Assembly: GCF_900100785.1 (NCBI RefSeq)
Contig: NZ_FNCP01000022.1
Coordinates: 1 to 64,000 of the forward strand
DNA length: 64,000 nucleotides
Direction of reading: 5' to 3'
Source of the DNA: Desulfosporosinus hippei DSM 8344
GTDB lineage: Bacteria > Bacillota > Desulfitobacteriia > Desulfitobacteriales > Desulfitobacteriaceae
Both the position numbers and the translations under genes were made by a program. Under the pieces are notes generated by a model that searched no databases, had not been told where the DNA came from, and worked only from the letters and a program-made list of their open reading frames with translations. This document shows, one piece after another, positions 18,068 through 27,111 of the stretch (positions are counted from its first letter, which is position 1; each line of letters begins with the position of its first letter).

Positions 18068-18628
18068 TCACTTTTTCAAAGTTAAAAGAACTGAAAAATT
18101 ATACTCTGGTTCCACTCTAGTTTCCGTATTCTTACTGGTAGTATCACTTACATTGCTTAGATAGACATCACTAAACAAGCCATTGCCCTTCAGTTCGTGA
18201 ACAAAATACGCGATACTGTCCATATCCTTTGCTTTACCAATTATATTGAATTCTCCAGTTTGACTTACAGAGTAATTGACAATAAAAACGCTCTCTGGCA
18301 TGACGCTGGAAATGCCCTCGAATATTCTTGTATTAATTGTAGATTGAGAAGCTACTAAATCTACCATTCCAGAAAGTTTATTGATCTTTTCTTGTTTGGC
18401 GGAGATATTTTTCTTTAGCTCAACGACCGGGGCCGCTTCCGCTATTTTCTGTTCAATTGCTAACTCCTTCTTTTCCAAACGAGTATGAAGAAAGGTTAGA
18501 ATCCCATATCCGAACAGCCCTAATACTAAAACAGCTATAACAGCTATTCCGAATTTTTGACTCATTCCGGAGTTTTGACGTTCCCTCTTCTGTTGCTGAG
18601 TCTTTAAAATCAGATTAATATCCTTCAA
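18068..18628 (-). CDS. pilN: PilN-like protein
   Basis: 186 residues: a short cytoplasmic start (MKDINLILK, the region that binds PilM), one membrane helix (FGIAVIAVLVLGLFGYGILTF), a coiled coil and a small ferredoxin-like outer domain with GISSVMPESVFIVNYSVSQTG, typical of PilN. TTG start with GGAGG upstream at normal spacing. It sits between pilM and pilO with 4- and 9-base spacers, the standard pilMNO order. Confidence 0.9.
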   Translation of the reverse strand: MKDINLILKTQQQKRERQNSGMSQKFGIAVIAVLVLGLFGYGILTFLHTRLEKKELAIEQKIAEAAPVVELKKNISAKQEKINKLSGMVDLVASQSTINTRIFEGISSVMPESVFIVNYSVSQTGEFNIIGKAKDMDSIAYFVHELKGNGLFSDVYLSNVSDTTSKNTETRVEPEYNFSVLLTLKK

Positions 18629-18632
18629 GACA

Positions 18633-19643
18633 CTAGTCCTCCCTCAAAGCCGCGCCAATCGCCGGCATCAATATAAAAAATTTATCTGAGACTTCAAGGG
18701 GAATACTATCAGATTGGGCAATAGTGACAGGCGTCCTGAACATACCACTGAAGTAGGTCTCCAGACCAGGAAAATCACTGCCTCCGCCGGTAAGACAAAT
18801 CTCTTTAATCCCATCCGGAAGCTTACTATACCTTATATAATCCAGGGTTTGTCTCATCTGTTCCTCCACCGAGGAATATCCTAAACGAAGACAGGAATCT
18901 AACTCATCCTGGCTTATTGACAAATTCTTATACCCTGACTGCCTAGCCGCTTCTGCTTCCTCCATGGTAATCTCGAAACGGTTGACAATCAAACTATCAA
19001 CAAAGGATCCTCCGCCTGAAACACTGCGACTTAGAATTAACTTCCCATCCACTAAAACATTAACTTGTGACATGGCATAACTGAGATCCACAATTAAAAC
19101 CGAATCCCCCTGCATCGGGGGATGAACAAAGTGATTATAGGTTTTAGCCAAAGTATTGGCATTAACATCAACATATTTTAGGTTAAGGCCGGAATCGGCA
19201 AACATCTCAATATAGCTATCTACAATATGTTTCGGGCAGGATGTACTGATACCATTGAGACGATCATTTGTTTTGCTATATATCTTGAAAGCTGTAGAGT
19301 GGGTTTGGATCATATCCGGAAAACTCTGGGATAATTCAAATTGAACAGCAGGTTCGATTTCTTCATCTTCAAGAGCAGGCAAATTAAGCTCTCGAAGCAT
19401 AATGCCGGAAGAATGAATTGTCACAGCAACTTTTTTCGCCGTTAATTTAAACTCGCTGATTGCATTCTTGAGCATATCCAGAACGGCTTCCCTATCCCGA
19501 ATCAGACCGTCGGACACACTCCCCGGTGGGGTAGGAACAATTGCCCAGGCTTTGATTTCCGGCTTGGTTCCTTGCTTCAGTAATGCAAATTTCGTCAAAC
19601 GCGTTCCGATATCTATACCTAGAACTTTGTTATCCCCGAACAT
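18633..19643 (-). CDS. pilM: PilM, actin-like pilus assembly ATPase
   Basis: 336 residues of the ASKHA fold: phosphate-1 motif VLGIDIGTRLTKFA near the start, VLIVDLSYAMSQVNVL in the middle and ICLTGGGSDFPGLETYF near the end. Cytoplasmic PilM binds the PilN N-terminus and couples the motor ATPases to the membrane platform. ATG with GGAGG upstream. It starts the pilMNO cluster, after the PilW-like gene with about 60 bases between. Confidence 0.93.
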   Translation of the reverse strand: MFGDNKVLGIDIGTRLTKFALLKQGTKPEIKAWAIVPTPPGSVSDGLIRDREAVLDMLKNAISEFKLTAKKVAVTIHSSGIMLRELNLPALEDEEIEPAVQFELSQSFPDMIQTHSTAFKIYSKTNDRLNGISTSCPKHIVDSYIEMFADSGLNLKYVDVNANTLAKTYNHFVHPPMQGDSVLIVDLSYAMSQVNVLVDGKLILSRSVSGGGSFVDSLIVNRFEITMEEAEAARQSGYKNLSISQDELDSCLRLGYSSVEEQMRQTLDYIRYSKLPDGIKEICLTGGGSDFPGLETYFSGMFRTPVTIAQSDSIPLEVSDKFFILMPAIGAALRED

Positions 19644-19704
19644 GATGTTCCTCCCGGCCTCAATTTGTGATTTTATATCATGGAACAGACGTTAGCCCTG
19701 GTCC

Positions 19705-20235
19705 TTAGTTTTCTATGGGTAAGTTTTGTTGTGGAGATCTTAGAGTAAGATCTTCATTTAAGTGGATTGTTCCATCCTTAGAGGTGACTTCAATATGTAG
19801 TGTGGTTGGCATGTTTGAAACACTATCTAACTTTTTTATTATGAAGTCACTCACATCTGCTATGTCGGAGACTGAGGTTGATGTGCTGGTAACAATATGC
19901 TCTTTTAATTTATTAGTCGTTGTATCAAAACAAATCCAATAGGATCTACTCGAATTAGTGGAATCAACAATAGTTAAGGCCCTATACATTTCGCTATCTA
20001 TACTTACATTTTTTATACTAATATTATTTTTAACATCATTTTGTCTAATTCTCATAGTTATGTATGACATAGCTAGTCTTGAATTACTTTGCTCTTCCAT
20101 GATTGCATTAGCATCTCTGTAGAGTTTACCACCCGTATTCATCATTGTTAGAAGGGTTGTACCCAAGATGCCCATTATCGCCATAACTACAATTAATTCT
20201 ACGAGTGTATAGCCCTTTGAGCTCTTTTTTTTCAT
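19705..20235 (-). CDS. PilW-like minor prepilin
   Basis: About 176 residues from MKKKSSKGYTLVELIVVMAI: prepilin signal with Tyr at mature position 1 instead of Phe, which type IV peptidases accept. SRLAMSYITMRIRQNDV follows the helix, the usual layout of PilW/GspJ-type proteins. I start it at the ATG at 20235 because GAGGAA lies just upstream; the longer frame (20256) overlaps the preceding pilin and adds seven residues. Probable minor pilin of the priming complex. Confidence 0.78.
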   Translation of the reverse strand: MKKKSSKGYTLVELIVVMAIMGILGTTLLTMMNTGGKLYRDANAIMEEQSNSRLAMSYITMRIRQNDVKNNISIKNVSIDSEMYRALTIVDSTNSSRSYWICFDTTTNKLKEHIVTSTSTSVSDIADVSDFIIKKLDSVSNMPTTLHIEVTSKDGTIHLNEDLTLRSPQQNLPIEN

Positions 20236-20252
20236 GTTAGATTCCTCATGCA

Positions 20253-20606
20253 TCACTTAACGTGGAGTGAACTAATTTCGCACTTTCCATCTCCATCGGG
20301 GTCTCTAAATGTTTGTGGGGAAGTATTGGGGTACTTTTCTACATTTAGGGAAACACCAGTTTGGCTATACAGGTCGTCCTTTAGAGATGACAAGTTGACG
20401 GGTAATGTATATTCAGGGTATTTCCCCGTTAGGGCATAGTACTGTTTTAAAGCTTTATTGACTACATATTCATGCCTCGATCGCTCAGTCTCTCTGGACC
20501 TATTCACCGCCTCAGGGAGGCTAGGATATCCAGCACTGACTATGATTCCGATAATCACAAGCACTATCATCATTTCGATTAAAGTGAAACCTCTATTCCT
20601 TGACAA
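20253..20606 (-). CDS. Minor type IV prepilin
   Basis: 117 residues beginning MSRNRGFTLIEMMIVLVIIG, a strict prepilin signal. The C-terminal part (DPDGDGKCEISSLHVK) has a DxDxDG-like acidic loop that resembles the calcium-binding loop of some pseudopilins. TTG start with AAAGGGG upstream. It follows the major pilin gene, with a strong hairpin (20625-20661) between them. Confidence 0.82.
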   Translation of the reverse strand: MSRNRGFTLIEMMIVLVIIGIIVSAGYPSLPEAVNRSRETERSRHEYVVNKALKQYYALTGKYPEYTLPVNLSSLKDDLYSQTGVSLNVEKYPNTSPQTFRDPDGDGKCEISSLHVK

Positions 20607-20624
20607 ACTGATAACCCCTTTAGA

Positions 20625-20661
20625 TAAGAATCATAATAACTGTTCGTTATTATGATTCTTA
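20625..20661 (-). terminator. 16-bp hairpin between pilA and the downstream pilus genes
   Basis: Perfect arms 20625-20640 and 20646-20661 around a 5-base loop, AT-rich, without a long T-run. It probably acts as a partial terminator or an RNA-stabilising 3' end that lets the major pilin be made in excess of the downstream genes. Confidence 0.7.
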
Positions 20662-20686
20662 ATTGATAATTAGTAGGGTACAGGTG

Positions 20687-21073
20687 TTATGGTTTCGTTG
20701 AAGTCAACTTTCCATCGATCGTGCATGCGATTGACCAACTATTAGTGTGCACAAAGGTAAAACTTCCATCCGGCGTATCAGGACACGAAATAGTTCCTGA
20801 AAAGGTCGAACTTGAGCCATTCAGAGTTACTGTTGATTTACCGTCTATATCTTTCCAAGTTCCATTGGTACTATAGTCCATATCGTAAAGTGACTTAAGA
20901 ACTCTGGCTTCTGACATTGCCGCTTGCTCCCTTGCATCATCAGTAAACCCAAAATACCTAGGCAACATGACACCAGCCAGGATGCCAATAATAGCTATTA
21001 CGACAATTAATTCCACAAGAGTAAAACCCTTTTGCTTTTGTTTAAGCTTGTCCATCCGTTGTCTTAATTCCAT
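20687..21073 (-). CDS. pilA: Major type IV prepilin (PilA-like)
   Basis: 128 residues with QKG/FTLVELIVVIAIIGILAGVMLP, the classic type IVa N-terminus with Pro near mature position 22. The globular part has CPDTPDG...WSIACTI, a likely disulfide pair near the C-terminus. Its position directly after pilC and before a stabilising hairpin suggests it is the main fibre subunit. ATG with AAGGGGG upstream; the later Met (MDKLKQKQKG) is an alternative start. Confidence 0.85.
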   Translation of the reverse strand: MELRQRMDKLKQKQKGFTLVELIVVIAIIGILAGVMLPRYFGFTDDAREQAAMSEARVLKSLYDMDYSTNGTWKDIDGKSTVTLNGSSSTFSGTISCPDTPDGSFTFVHTNSWSIACTIDGKLTSTKP

Positions 21074-21092
21074 CCCTTTTCTACCCCCTTAA

Positions 21093-22295
21093 TTAATGTA
21101 CAGTCTGCATAATGCTGACCATTGGCAACATCATTGCCATAACCACTGTCCCTACGACCACTGCCATGATCACGATCATGGCAGGTTCAAGCATGGCCGT
21201 CAGTTTCTCGATGGCTTCCTCCACCTCCTCATCGAAGAATCCAGCTGTTCTAGTTAACATTTCGTCCAATTGTCCGGTGGCTTCTCCTACCTCAATCATA
21301 TGAATTAGCATAGGGGGAAACACTCCCATCTTCTTAATGGAGCCTGATATCCCCTTGCCCTCCATAACTTCATCCCGGCATTCGGTAAACTTGTGAGCTA
21401 CCAATCGATTACCCAACAAATCATTCATAATCTCAAATGAGCGGATAATCGGTATGCCGCTTTTAAGTAAAATCCCCATACTTCTCGCGAATCGAGCAGT
21501 GATTACTTTTACAACGGTTGTTTTAATAACCGGGGCTCTTAGCTTTAAAGAATCCCACCAAAACCTAAATTCATCATTCTTGGAAAGAACTCTTAGCCCT
21601 ATTCCTCCAAGTGCCACAATAGCAAAAATCAGAACCATATTCTTAACCATAAAATCGCTCATCCCCATGAGAATTTTGGTCAAGGCAGGCAATTCCCCGC
21701 CCATAGACTGCAGGATATTGGCAAAGGTCGGCAGAACTTTCACCATCAGTAAGGTGACCACGCCAATCATCAGAATCAGGAGAATCATGGGATAAGTCAT
21801 GGCGCTTTTGATTTTACGGCGAAGCTTGTTCTCTTTTTCATAATACTCGGCCAAGCTAATCATAATGGAGTCTAAGGTACCACTGGCTTCACCCACTTCA
21901 ACCATATTTATCATAAAATCCGGGAAAACCTTGGGATGAGCCAGCAGCGTGCTGGAAAACAGGTTCCCTCTTTGGAGTTGGTCATGGACATCTTCCAAGG
22001 TATCTCTAAACTTTTTCTTTTCTACCTGATCTCGCAATATCGCTATAGCCTCGACGATGGGAATCCCAGCATTTAGAATAACCGAGAATTGTCGACAGAA
22101 AAGGGAAATATCCTTCATATCAACTCGTTTGAGCAATTCGCCAAAGCTGTATTCTTTTCCTTTAATCTGAGCATCTATCAGAAAAAATCCTTGGTCAGAC
22201 AACATGGCCTTAAGAACCTCTATGGACGCAAATTCTTGAGTACCCGTGAGTTCTTCTCCATTTAACTTTTTGGCCCTAAAGGTATAAATAGGCAT
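21093..22295 (-). CDS. pilC: Type IV pilus inner-membrane platform protein PilC
   Basis: 400 residues of the GspF/PilC family: two repeats of the cytoplasmic helical domain (FCRQFSVILNAGIPIVEAI and FARSMGILLKSGIPIIRSFEIM) and three membrane segments, ending with MVSIMQTVH. PilC is the rotor-like membrane protein on which PilB acts. It is 50 bases after pilB and 19 before pilA. Confidence 0.95.
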   Translation of the reverse strand: MPIYTFRAKKLNGEELTGTQEFASIEVLKAMLSDQGFFLIDAQIKGKEYSFGELLKRVDMKDISLFCRQFSVILNAGIPIVEAIAILRDQVEKKKFRDTLEDVHDQLQRGNLFSSTLLAHPKVFPDFMINMVEVGEASGTLDSIMISLAEYYEKENKLRRKIKSAMTYPMILLILMIGVVTLLMVKVLPTFANILQSMGGELPALTKILMGMSDFMVKNMVLIFAIVALGGIGLRVLSKNDEFRFWWDSLKLRAPVIKTTVVKVITARFARSMGILLKSGIPIIRSFEIMNDLLGNRLVAHKFTECRDEVMEGKGISGSIKKMGVFPPMLIHMIEVGEATGQLDEMLTRTAGFFDEEVEEAIEKLTAMLEPAMIVIMAVVVGTVVMAMMLPMVSIMQTVH

Positions 22296-22345
22296 CTCTC
22301 TTTTTCTACCTCATTTCGAGATTCAGAAGTGTTTATTGTTATAGG

Positions 22346-24031
22346 CTAATCTCTGGCGTAGACTGTACGAACCATTTCATTAATACTGGTAACTCCATTG
22401 ATAACAAGTCTCTTACAGTTCTCATAAAGGGGCACCATCCCGTTCTTGACGGCAAGTGTTCTCAATTCATCGGCATTGGCACCTTTTTCAATAATACTGC
22501 GCATTTTATTATCTAAGTATAAGACCTCATGAATGGCAATACGGCCTTTATAGCCGGTATTATTACAAGCGGGGCAACCTGTTGGTTTATATAATTTCAC
22601 AACGTTCAGATCCCGCAGGATTTTTTTCTCCCGATCATCTGCCAGATAACCTCTTTTGCAGGAGGGGCAGAGTTTGCGCAGGAGTCTTTGGCTTATGATC
22701 CCAATAGTGGACTCCCCAACTAGATAAGGAGCAATCCCCATATCTACTAAGCGGGTCAAGGAGGTCGGAGCATCATTGGTATGGAGGGTGGAAAATACCA
22801 AGTGACCGGTTATAGCAGCCCGGACTGCGATATGAGCCGTTTCTTCATCCCGCATTTCCCCGATCATGATAATATCCGGATCTTGTCTGAGAATGCTTCT
22901 CAAGCTGGAAGCAAAGGTTAATCCTGCTTTTGAATTAACTTGAACTTGGTTAATACCCAACAAGGTGTATTCCACAGGATCTTCAACAGTTACAATATTT
23001 TTATCGACAGTGTTAAACTCTTTTAGAATTGTATAAAGGGTCGTAGATTTCCCACTTCCCGTAGGACCGGTTAAGAGGACGATTCCATAGGGCATGCTTA
23101 GAATCCGGTTAAGAATAGCATTATCATGATTAGTAAAGCCAATCATACTTCTGTTTAGATCAAAGTTTTTTCCATCAAGAATCCGAATTACTATTTTCTC
23201 ACCGAATACAGTAGGCAATGAGGAAACCCGGAAATCATAGCTCCTCCCCCCGACCTCCATTTCGTTCCTTCCGTCTTGAGGGATTCTATTTTCAGCAATG
23301 TTCATCCCCGCCATGATTTTGATGCGGGTGCACACTGATGAGTACAAGCTCTTAGGGATCGCCATACTGGCCACCAAGACTCCATCAATTCGATAACGAA
23401 CCTTTACTTCCTTTTCAAAGGGTTCTATATGTATGTCACTTGCCCCAGAAGTAATGGCCTGATTAAGAATTGAATTGGTAAGCCTTACTGCCGGCGCGCT
23501 CTGAACTTCATCAATGATAGCTTGATCGTACTTGCCGTCAAGTTCAACTTTATATTCCTTTTTCAAGTCTTCTAAGGCCTTATCAGTTGATTGTTTGCTG
23601 AAATAAAGCTCGATGGCCTTTTCAATAGCCTCAAATCCTGCAATGCAAGGTTGAATCGTCTTTTGAGTAATAAAGGAAATGTCGTCTATGGCGAAGATAT
23701 TGAGAGGATCGCTCATGGCTACTTGCAGTTTGCCATCTTTTTCACCAAAGGGAATCAGATTATATTTTTTAGCCACTTCTTTCGGGATGCATCTAGCTAC
23801 TTCCGGATCAATAAAGGCTTTGCCAATATCGAACCGTTCGAGAGAAAGCTGCACAGCGAGAGTATCCATGATTTCTTCTTCTGTTAGAATGTTACGCTCA
23901 ATAAGGATTTGACCCATCCGTTTTCTGGACTTTCCTTGTTCAGCTAACACTTCTTCTAGCTGAGCCTGTGTAAGCATTCCTGCTCCCATTAAGAGTTCGC
24001 CCAGCTTTATTTTCTGTTTAGGCTTTTCCAT
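22346..24031 (-). CDS. pilB: Type IV pilus extension ATPase PilB
   Basis: 561 residues. The N-terminal MshEN-type domain (GELLMGAGMLTQAQLEEVLA, GQILIERNILTEEE) is a known c-di-GMP-binding fold in this family. Walker A is GPTGSGKST at 322-330; the Asp box, Walker B (IMIGEMRDEET) and His box follow. The zinc tetra-Cys CPSC...CPAC is near the C-terminus. It drives pilus extension with PilC. It is the first gene of the operon. No PilT-like retraction ATPase is present in the operon or the window. Confidence 0.96.
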   Translation of the reverse strand: MEKPKQKIKLGELLMGAGMLTQAQLEEVLAEQGKSRKRMGQILIERNILTEEEIMDTLAVQLSLERFDIGKAFIDPEVARCIPKEVAKKYNLIPFGEKDGKLQVAMSDPLNIFAIDDISFITQKTIQPCIAGFEAIEKAIELYFSKQSTDKALEDLKKEYKVELDGKYDQAIIDEVQSAPAVRLTNSILNQAITSGASDIHIEPFEKEVKVRYRIDGVLVASMAIPKSLYSSVCTRIKIMAGMNIAENRIPQDGRNEMEVGGRSYDFRVSSLPTVFGEKIVIRILDGKNFDLNRSMIGFTNHDNAILNRILSMPYGIVLLTGPTGSGKSTTLYTILKEFNTVDKNIVTVEDPVEYTLLGINQVQVNSKAGLTFASSLRSILRQDPDIIMIGEMRDEETAHIAVRAAITGHLVFSTLHTNDAPTSLTRLVDMGIAPYLVGESTIGIISQRLLRKLCPSCKRGYLADDREKKILRDLNVVKLYKPTGCPACNNTGYKGRIAIHEVLYLDNKMRSIIEKGANADELRTLAVKNGMVPLYENCKRLVINGVTSINEMVRTVYARD

Positions 24032-24149
24032 ACACTCTTACTGACACCTTTCCGTTGCAAGCTTTAATTTACCCCCCAAGGAACCCGGACGACTAATTCT
24101 CTCTTTAATGGATTCAGGCTTAATATGTAATTAAAACAATAATAGGTAT

Positions 24150-24178
24150 ATTATAGCATAAAAAATATTTAATATTAA
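24150..24178 (-). promoter_or_regulatory. Probable promoter of the pilus operon
   Basis: On the minus strand TATAAT (24150-24155) is preceded by 17 bases and a weak -35 (TTAATA, 24173-24178). It would give a leader of about 110 bases before pilB. Confidence 0.45.
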
Positions 24179-24182
24179 TGGA

Positions 24183-24635
24183 AAATATCCTTAAACGGCT
24201 AGTGTAAAATTTAACTTGTCCCCAAAATAATCTCAAAGTATGTATTTTTTGACAAAGTTCGCTAGGACTTTTGGTCTATAGTCTATGGGACTTTTGACCT
24301 ATATTAATTCATAATAGTATCGCTAAAGCTATGAATAGTCAATAGTTCTGCAACTTAATGCATCTCTAAACGCTCTAATTTGTTATGGAAACAACTAATA
24401 ATTATTGAAGATATTCTATATGTTAAAACTACTTAACCTTTGTAAGCAATTAAATTTAATTATTATCTGCTAAAGTAATCTTCGTACTACTAAGTCAGTT
24501 CTCACAACAAGATCGAGGCTATAATTCCATTTTTTGTAATTTAGATGTTAGTTTGATGCTCCTCTCAATCAATGGAGAAAAGAGGAATAGACTTAATCCA
24601 ATCCCTCACGCTATAAAAATTCAATAGTCTGATAA
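24183..24635. other. Divergent intergenic region with a tandem 18-bp repeat
   Basis: The space between pilB and the moxR gene (678 bases in all) contains no gene that I can find. The notable element is a direct repeat at 24263-24280 and 24286-24303: 15 of 18 bases match, with core GGACTTTTG, and copies are 23 bp apart, about two helical turns. It could be a regulator site serving the pilus operon (about 240 bases upstream of pilB). The rest is AT-rich and featureless to me. Confidence 0.5.
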
Positions 24636-24639
24636 ATTA

Positions 24640-24670
24640 TTGCCCAAAACCCACCAAATAGTGGTATTAT
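24640..24670 (+). promoter_or_regulatory. Possible promoter for moxR-VWA
   Basis: TTGCCC (24640-24645) and TATTAT (24665-24670) with 19 bases between, about 40 bases upstream of the ATG. Spacing is long, so this is tentative. Confidence 0.35.
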
Positions 24671-24709
24671 GTTGATACAAGTTTAATCAGAACAGGGGGA
24701 AATACCTAA

Positions 24710-25573
24710 ATGACCGATGAGCTAATCTATCAAGGTACTGAGGATTACATAGTTTCCAAGGATCTGAGCAATAGTGTCAATATCTCAGTCGCTTTAAAAA
24801 GACCGCTCCTGATAAAAGGAGAGCCCGGCACAGGGAAAACCGTACTCGCCGAGAGCATCGCTCGCTCCCTGGGCCTCCGCTTAATAGTTTGGAATATTAA
24901 ATCCACCACTAAAGCCCAAGACGGGCTCTACGTCTATGACACAGTTCAGCGCCTCTACGACAGTCAATTTGGCGGGCAAAATGTATCCGACATCAAACAG
25001 TATATTAAGCTCGGAAAACTTGGCGAAGCCTTCCAGTCCGAGGAGCGGGTGGTACTTTTAATCGATGAGATAGACAAGGCTGACTTGGAATTCCCTAATG
25101 ATCTGCTTTGGGAATTGGACGTTATGAATTTCTATATCCCTGAAACCGGAGAAACCATTGCAACCAAGCATCGTCCCATTGTGATTATAACAAGCAACGC
25201 AGAAAAGGAGCTCCCGGATGCCTTTTTACGCCGCTGTGTATTCCATTATATCGACTTTCCCGATCAAACAATGATGGAAGAGATTGTTCATGTCCATTTC
25301 CCCCAATTAGATACCATCCTCCTTGCCGAGGCCTTAAAGTCCTTTTATTGGCTGCGCAGTGTCTCAGGCTTACAGAAAAAACCCAGTACCAGCGAACTTC
25401 TCGATTGGGTGCAAGCCATAACCATCGGAGGAATTGATCCTGATAAGATTGCCAAAGAGATCCCCTTTCTCGGAGCGTTATTAAAGAAGAACCAGGATTT
25501 CGATCTAGCTTTAAGGCAGCTGCACTTGCGTGAGACAGATGGCACGTCCCGTGCCAGCAGACGTGGCTGGTAG
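24710..25573 (+). CDS. MoxR-family AAA+ ATPase
   Basis: 287 residues: Walker A GEPGTGKT at 37-44, Walker B VVLLIDEIDKAD near 115, sensor 1 ITSNAEKELPDAF, and arginine finger FLRRCVF. MoxR proteins work as chaperone-like ATPases with a von Willebrand factor A (VWA) partner, here encoded 8 bases downstream. The pair is known to mature or activate other protein complexes; the client here is not visible nearby. AGGGGG lies upstream of the ATG. Confidence 0.9.
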   Translation: MTDELIYQGTEDYIVSKDLSNSVNISVALKRPLLIKGEPGTGKTVLAESIARSLGLRLIVWNIKSTTKAQDGLYVYDTVQRLYDSQFGGQNVSDIKQYIKLGKLGEAFQSEERVVLLIDEIDKADLEFPNDLLWELDVMNFYIPETGETIATKHRPIVIITSNAEKELPDAFLRRCVFHYIDFPDQTMMEEIVHVHFPQLDTILLAEALKSFYWLRSVSGLQKKPSTSELLDWVQAITIGGIDPDKIAKEIPFLGALLKKNQDFDLALRQLHLRETDGTSRASRRGW

Positions 25574-25581
25574 AATGGCCT

Positions 25582-26790
25582 ATGTTTACACACTTTTTTT
25601 ATCAATTACGCCGGGAAGGGGTTCCCGTTTCTATCACAGAATGGATGACCTTAATGGAAGCCCTGGGCCAAGGCTTAGCTGAATCAAGTCTTTCTGGGTT
25701 TTACTATCTTGCTCGGGCAGTCTTAGTTAAGAGCGAAAGTCATTTTGACCAATATGACCTGGCCTTTCAAAAGTACTTTCAGGGGATAGCAACCCCTGAA
25801 CAGTTATTGGATCAGGTTTCAAAATGGATGGAAAATCCTCTGCCGGCTAAAATGTTCTCTGAAGAAGAACGCAACGATATCTTGAACAAATTAGGCTTGC
25901 CCAATTGGGAAAGTCTTAAGGAAGCTTTAGAAGAACGTATGCGCAAACAAGATGGGCCTCATCACGGCGGGAATACCTGGGTAGGAACAGGGGGAAATTC
26001 CCCTTTTGGGCACTCCGGCTTTCATCCTGGGGGCATCCGCATAGGCGGGGAGTCCCATGGGCAATCTGCGGTGAAAGTGGCCTCCGAGCGAAACTACCGA
26101 GAGTATCGCAACGACAAAACCTTAGGCGTACGCCAATTTGAAGTGGCTTTACGTAAATTACGCCAGTTTAGTACACGTATTGATGGAGCAAAAGATCAGC
26201 TCGATCTAGAGGATACCATTGATGAAACCTGTAAGAATGCCGGTCAACTAAAGCTTGTTTGGACAAGACCCCGCAAAAACGCGGTAAAACTAATTGTCTT
26301 AATGGATGCGGGGGGCTCTATGGCCCCTTATGCTCACATATGCAGCCAATTGTTTTCAGCAGTGCATAGATCCTCTCATTTTAAAGATTTAAAGTTTTAT
26401 TACTTCCACAATTGTTTTTATGATTTGCTCCACCTGGACCCCAGCTGCAGCCCCAGAAGAGCCGTCAAAACTTATGATGTTATGCATTCCCTGGGTTCTG
26501 ATTACAAGGTTATTATTATCGGGGATGCGGCTATGGCCCCCAGTGAACTGACGATGATTGACGGCAATATTTTTTGGGATGTTAGCAACGAAGAACCGGG
26601 ATTTACCTGGCTGCAGCGCTTGGCTAAAAATTTCCCTTATAATGTTTGGCTTAACCCCATACCGGAAAAATTTTGGGATCGGGTTCACGGCTCTCACACC
26701 ATAAAAATGGTCCGCAGCGTCTTTCCCATGTATGAGTTAACCTTAGAAGGACTTGATCAAGCCATCAAAAAATTAATGGTTCGGAAGTAG
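25582..26790 (+). CDS. VWA-domain protein, CoxE-like MoxR partner
   Basis: 402 residues. The N-terminal half is helical and Gly/His-rich near residues 130-170. The C-terminal half is a VWA domain with LIVLMDAGGSMAPYAH, in which the metal site reads DxGGS rather than the common DxSxS; this form is typical of the CoxE-like/COG3825 group. It ends MVRSVFPMYELTLEGL. It follows the MoxR gene by 8 bases and a terminator overlaps its stop codon, so the pair forms a compact two-gene unit on the opposite strand to its neighbours. Confidence 0.85.
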   Translation: MFTHFFYQLRREGVPVSITEWMTLMEALGQGLAESSLSGFYYLARAVLVKSESHFDQYDLAFQKYFQGIATPEQLLDQVSKWMENPLPAKMFSEEERNDILNKLGLPNWESLKEALEERMRKQDGPHHGGNTWVGTGGNSPFGHSGFHPGGIRIGGESHGQSAVKVASERNYREYRNDKTLGVRQFEVALRKLRQFSTRIDGAKDQLDLEDTIDETCKNAGQLKLVWTRPRKNAVKLIVLMDAGGSMAPYAHICSQLFSAVHRSSHFKDLKFYYFHNCFYDLLHLDPSCSPRRAVKTYDVMHSLGSDYKVIIIGDAAMAPSELTMIDGNIFWDVSNEEPGFTWLQRLAKNFPYNVWLNPIPEKFWDRVHGSHTIKMVRSVFPMYELTLEGLDQAIKKLMVRK

Positions 26791-26831
26791 AAAGGGACGG
26801 TTTAGATAAACGCTAAACCGTCCCTTTCTAC
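26787..26831. terminator. Bidirectional terminator between converging genes
   Basis: 19-bp perfect stem (26787-26805 with 26813-26831), A-run on one side and T-run on the other, including the stop codon of the VWA gene. It serves both this gene and the converging small gene at 26833. Confidence 0.95.
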
Positions 26832-26832
26832 T

Positions 26833-27072
26833 TCACACAAATTCAATCTCTAAGGGCATTTCTTTCACAACTTCTTTTAACTCAGGCCAACAATGCCTGG
26901 TAGTTTGAATCATGACTTCCCCTAATGCCTTATTCGTTGTAGTTACAACGCCCAAATGACCTAAGCCCTCCACAAGCTTACAAAGCAATTGGATTTGGGA
27001 ACGATCTATGCGCGCTTTTATGATCAGGTCAAGATCCGAAAGTTGGACTCCTTGGGGTTCGGAAAAATTCAT
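26833..27072 (-). CDS. Small paralogue 1, DUF4911-like
   Basis: 79 residues from MNFSEPQGVQLS, with a core LVEGLGHLGVVTTTNKALGEVMIQTT shared with the next gene. I chose the ATG at 27072 because AGGAG lies upstream with 8-base spacing and because it matches the start of its paralogue. The layout (a short beta strand with KARIDRSQIQLL, then the conserved core and an acidic tail EMPLEIEFV) resembles DUF4911 proteins. Function unknown. It lies downstream of the U32 peptidase gene on the same strand, so it may be tied to that tRNA modification enzyme, but this is only context. Confidence 0.7.
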   Translation of the reverse strand: MNFSEPQGVQLSDLDLIIKARIDRSQIQLLCKLVEGLGHLGVVTTTNKALGEVMIQTTRHCWPELKEVVKEMPLEIEFV

Positions 27073-27111
27073 TAACTTATCTCCTGTTTCCATAATTTTT
27101 CTCTTTAGAAT

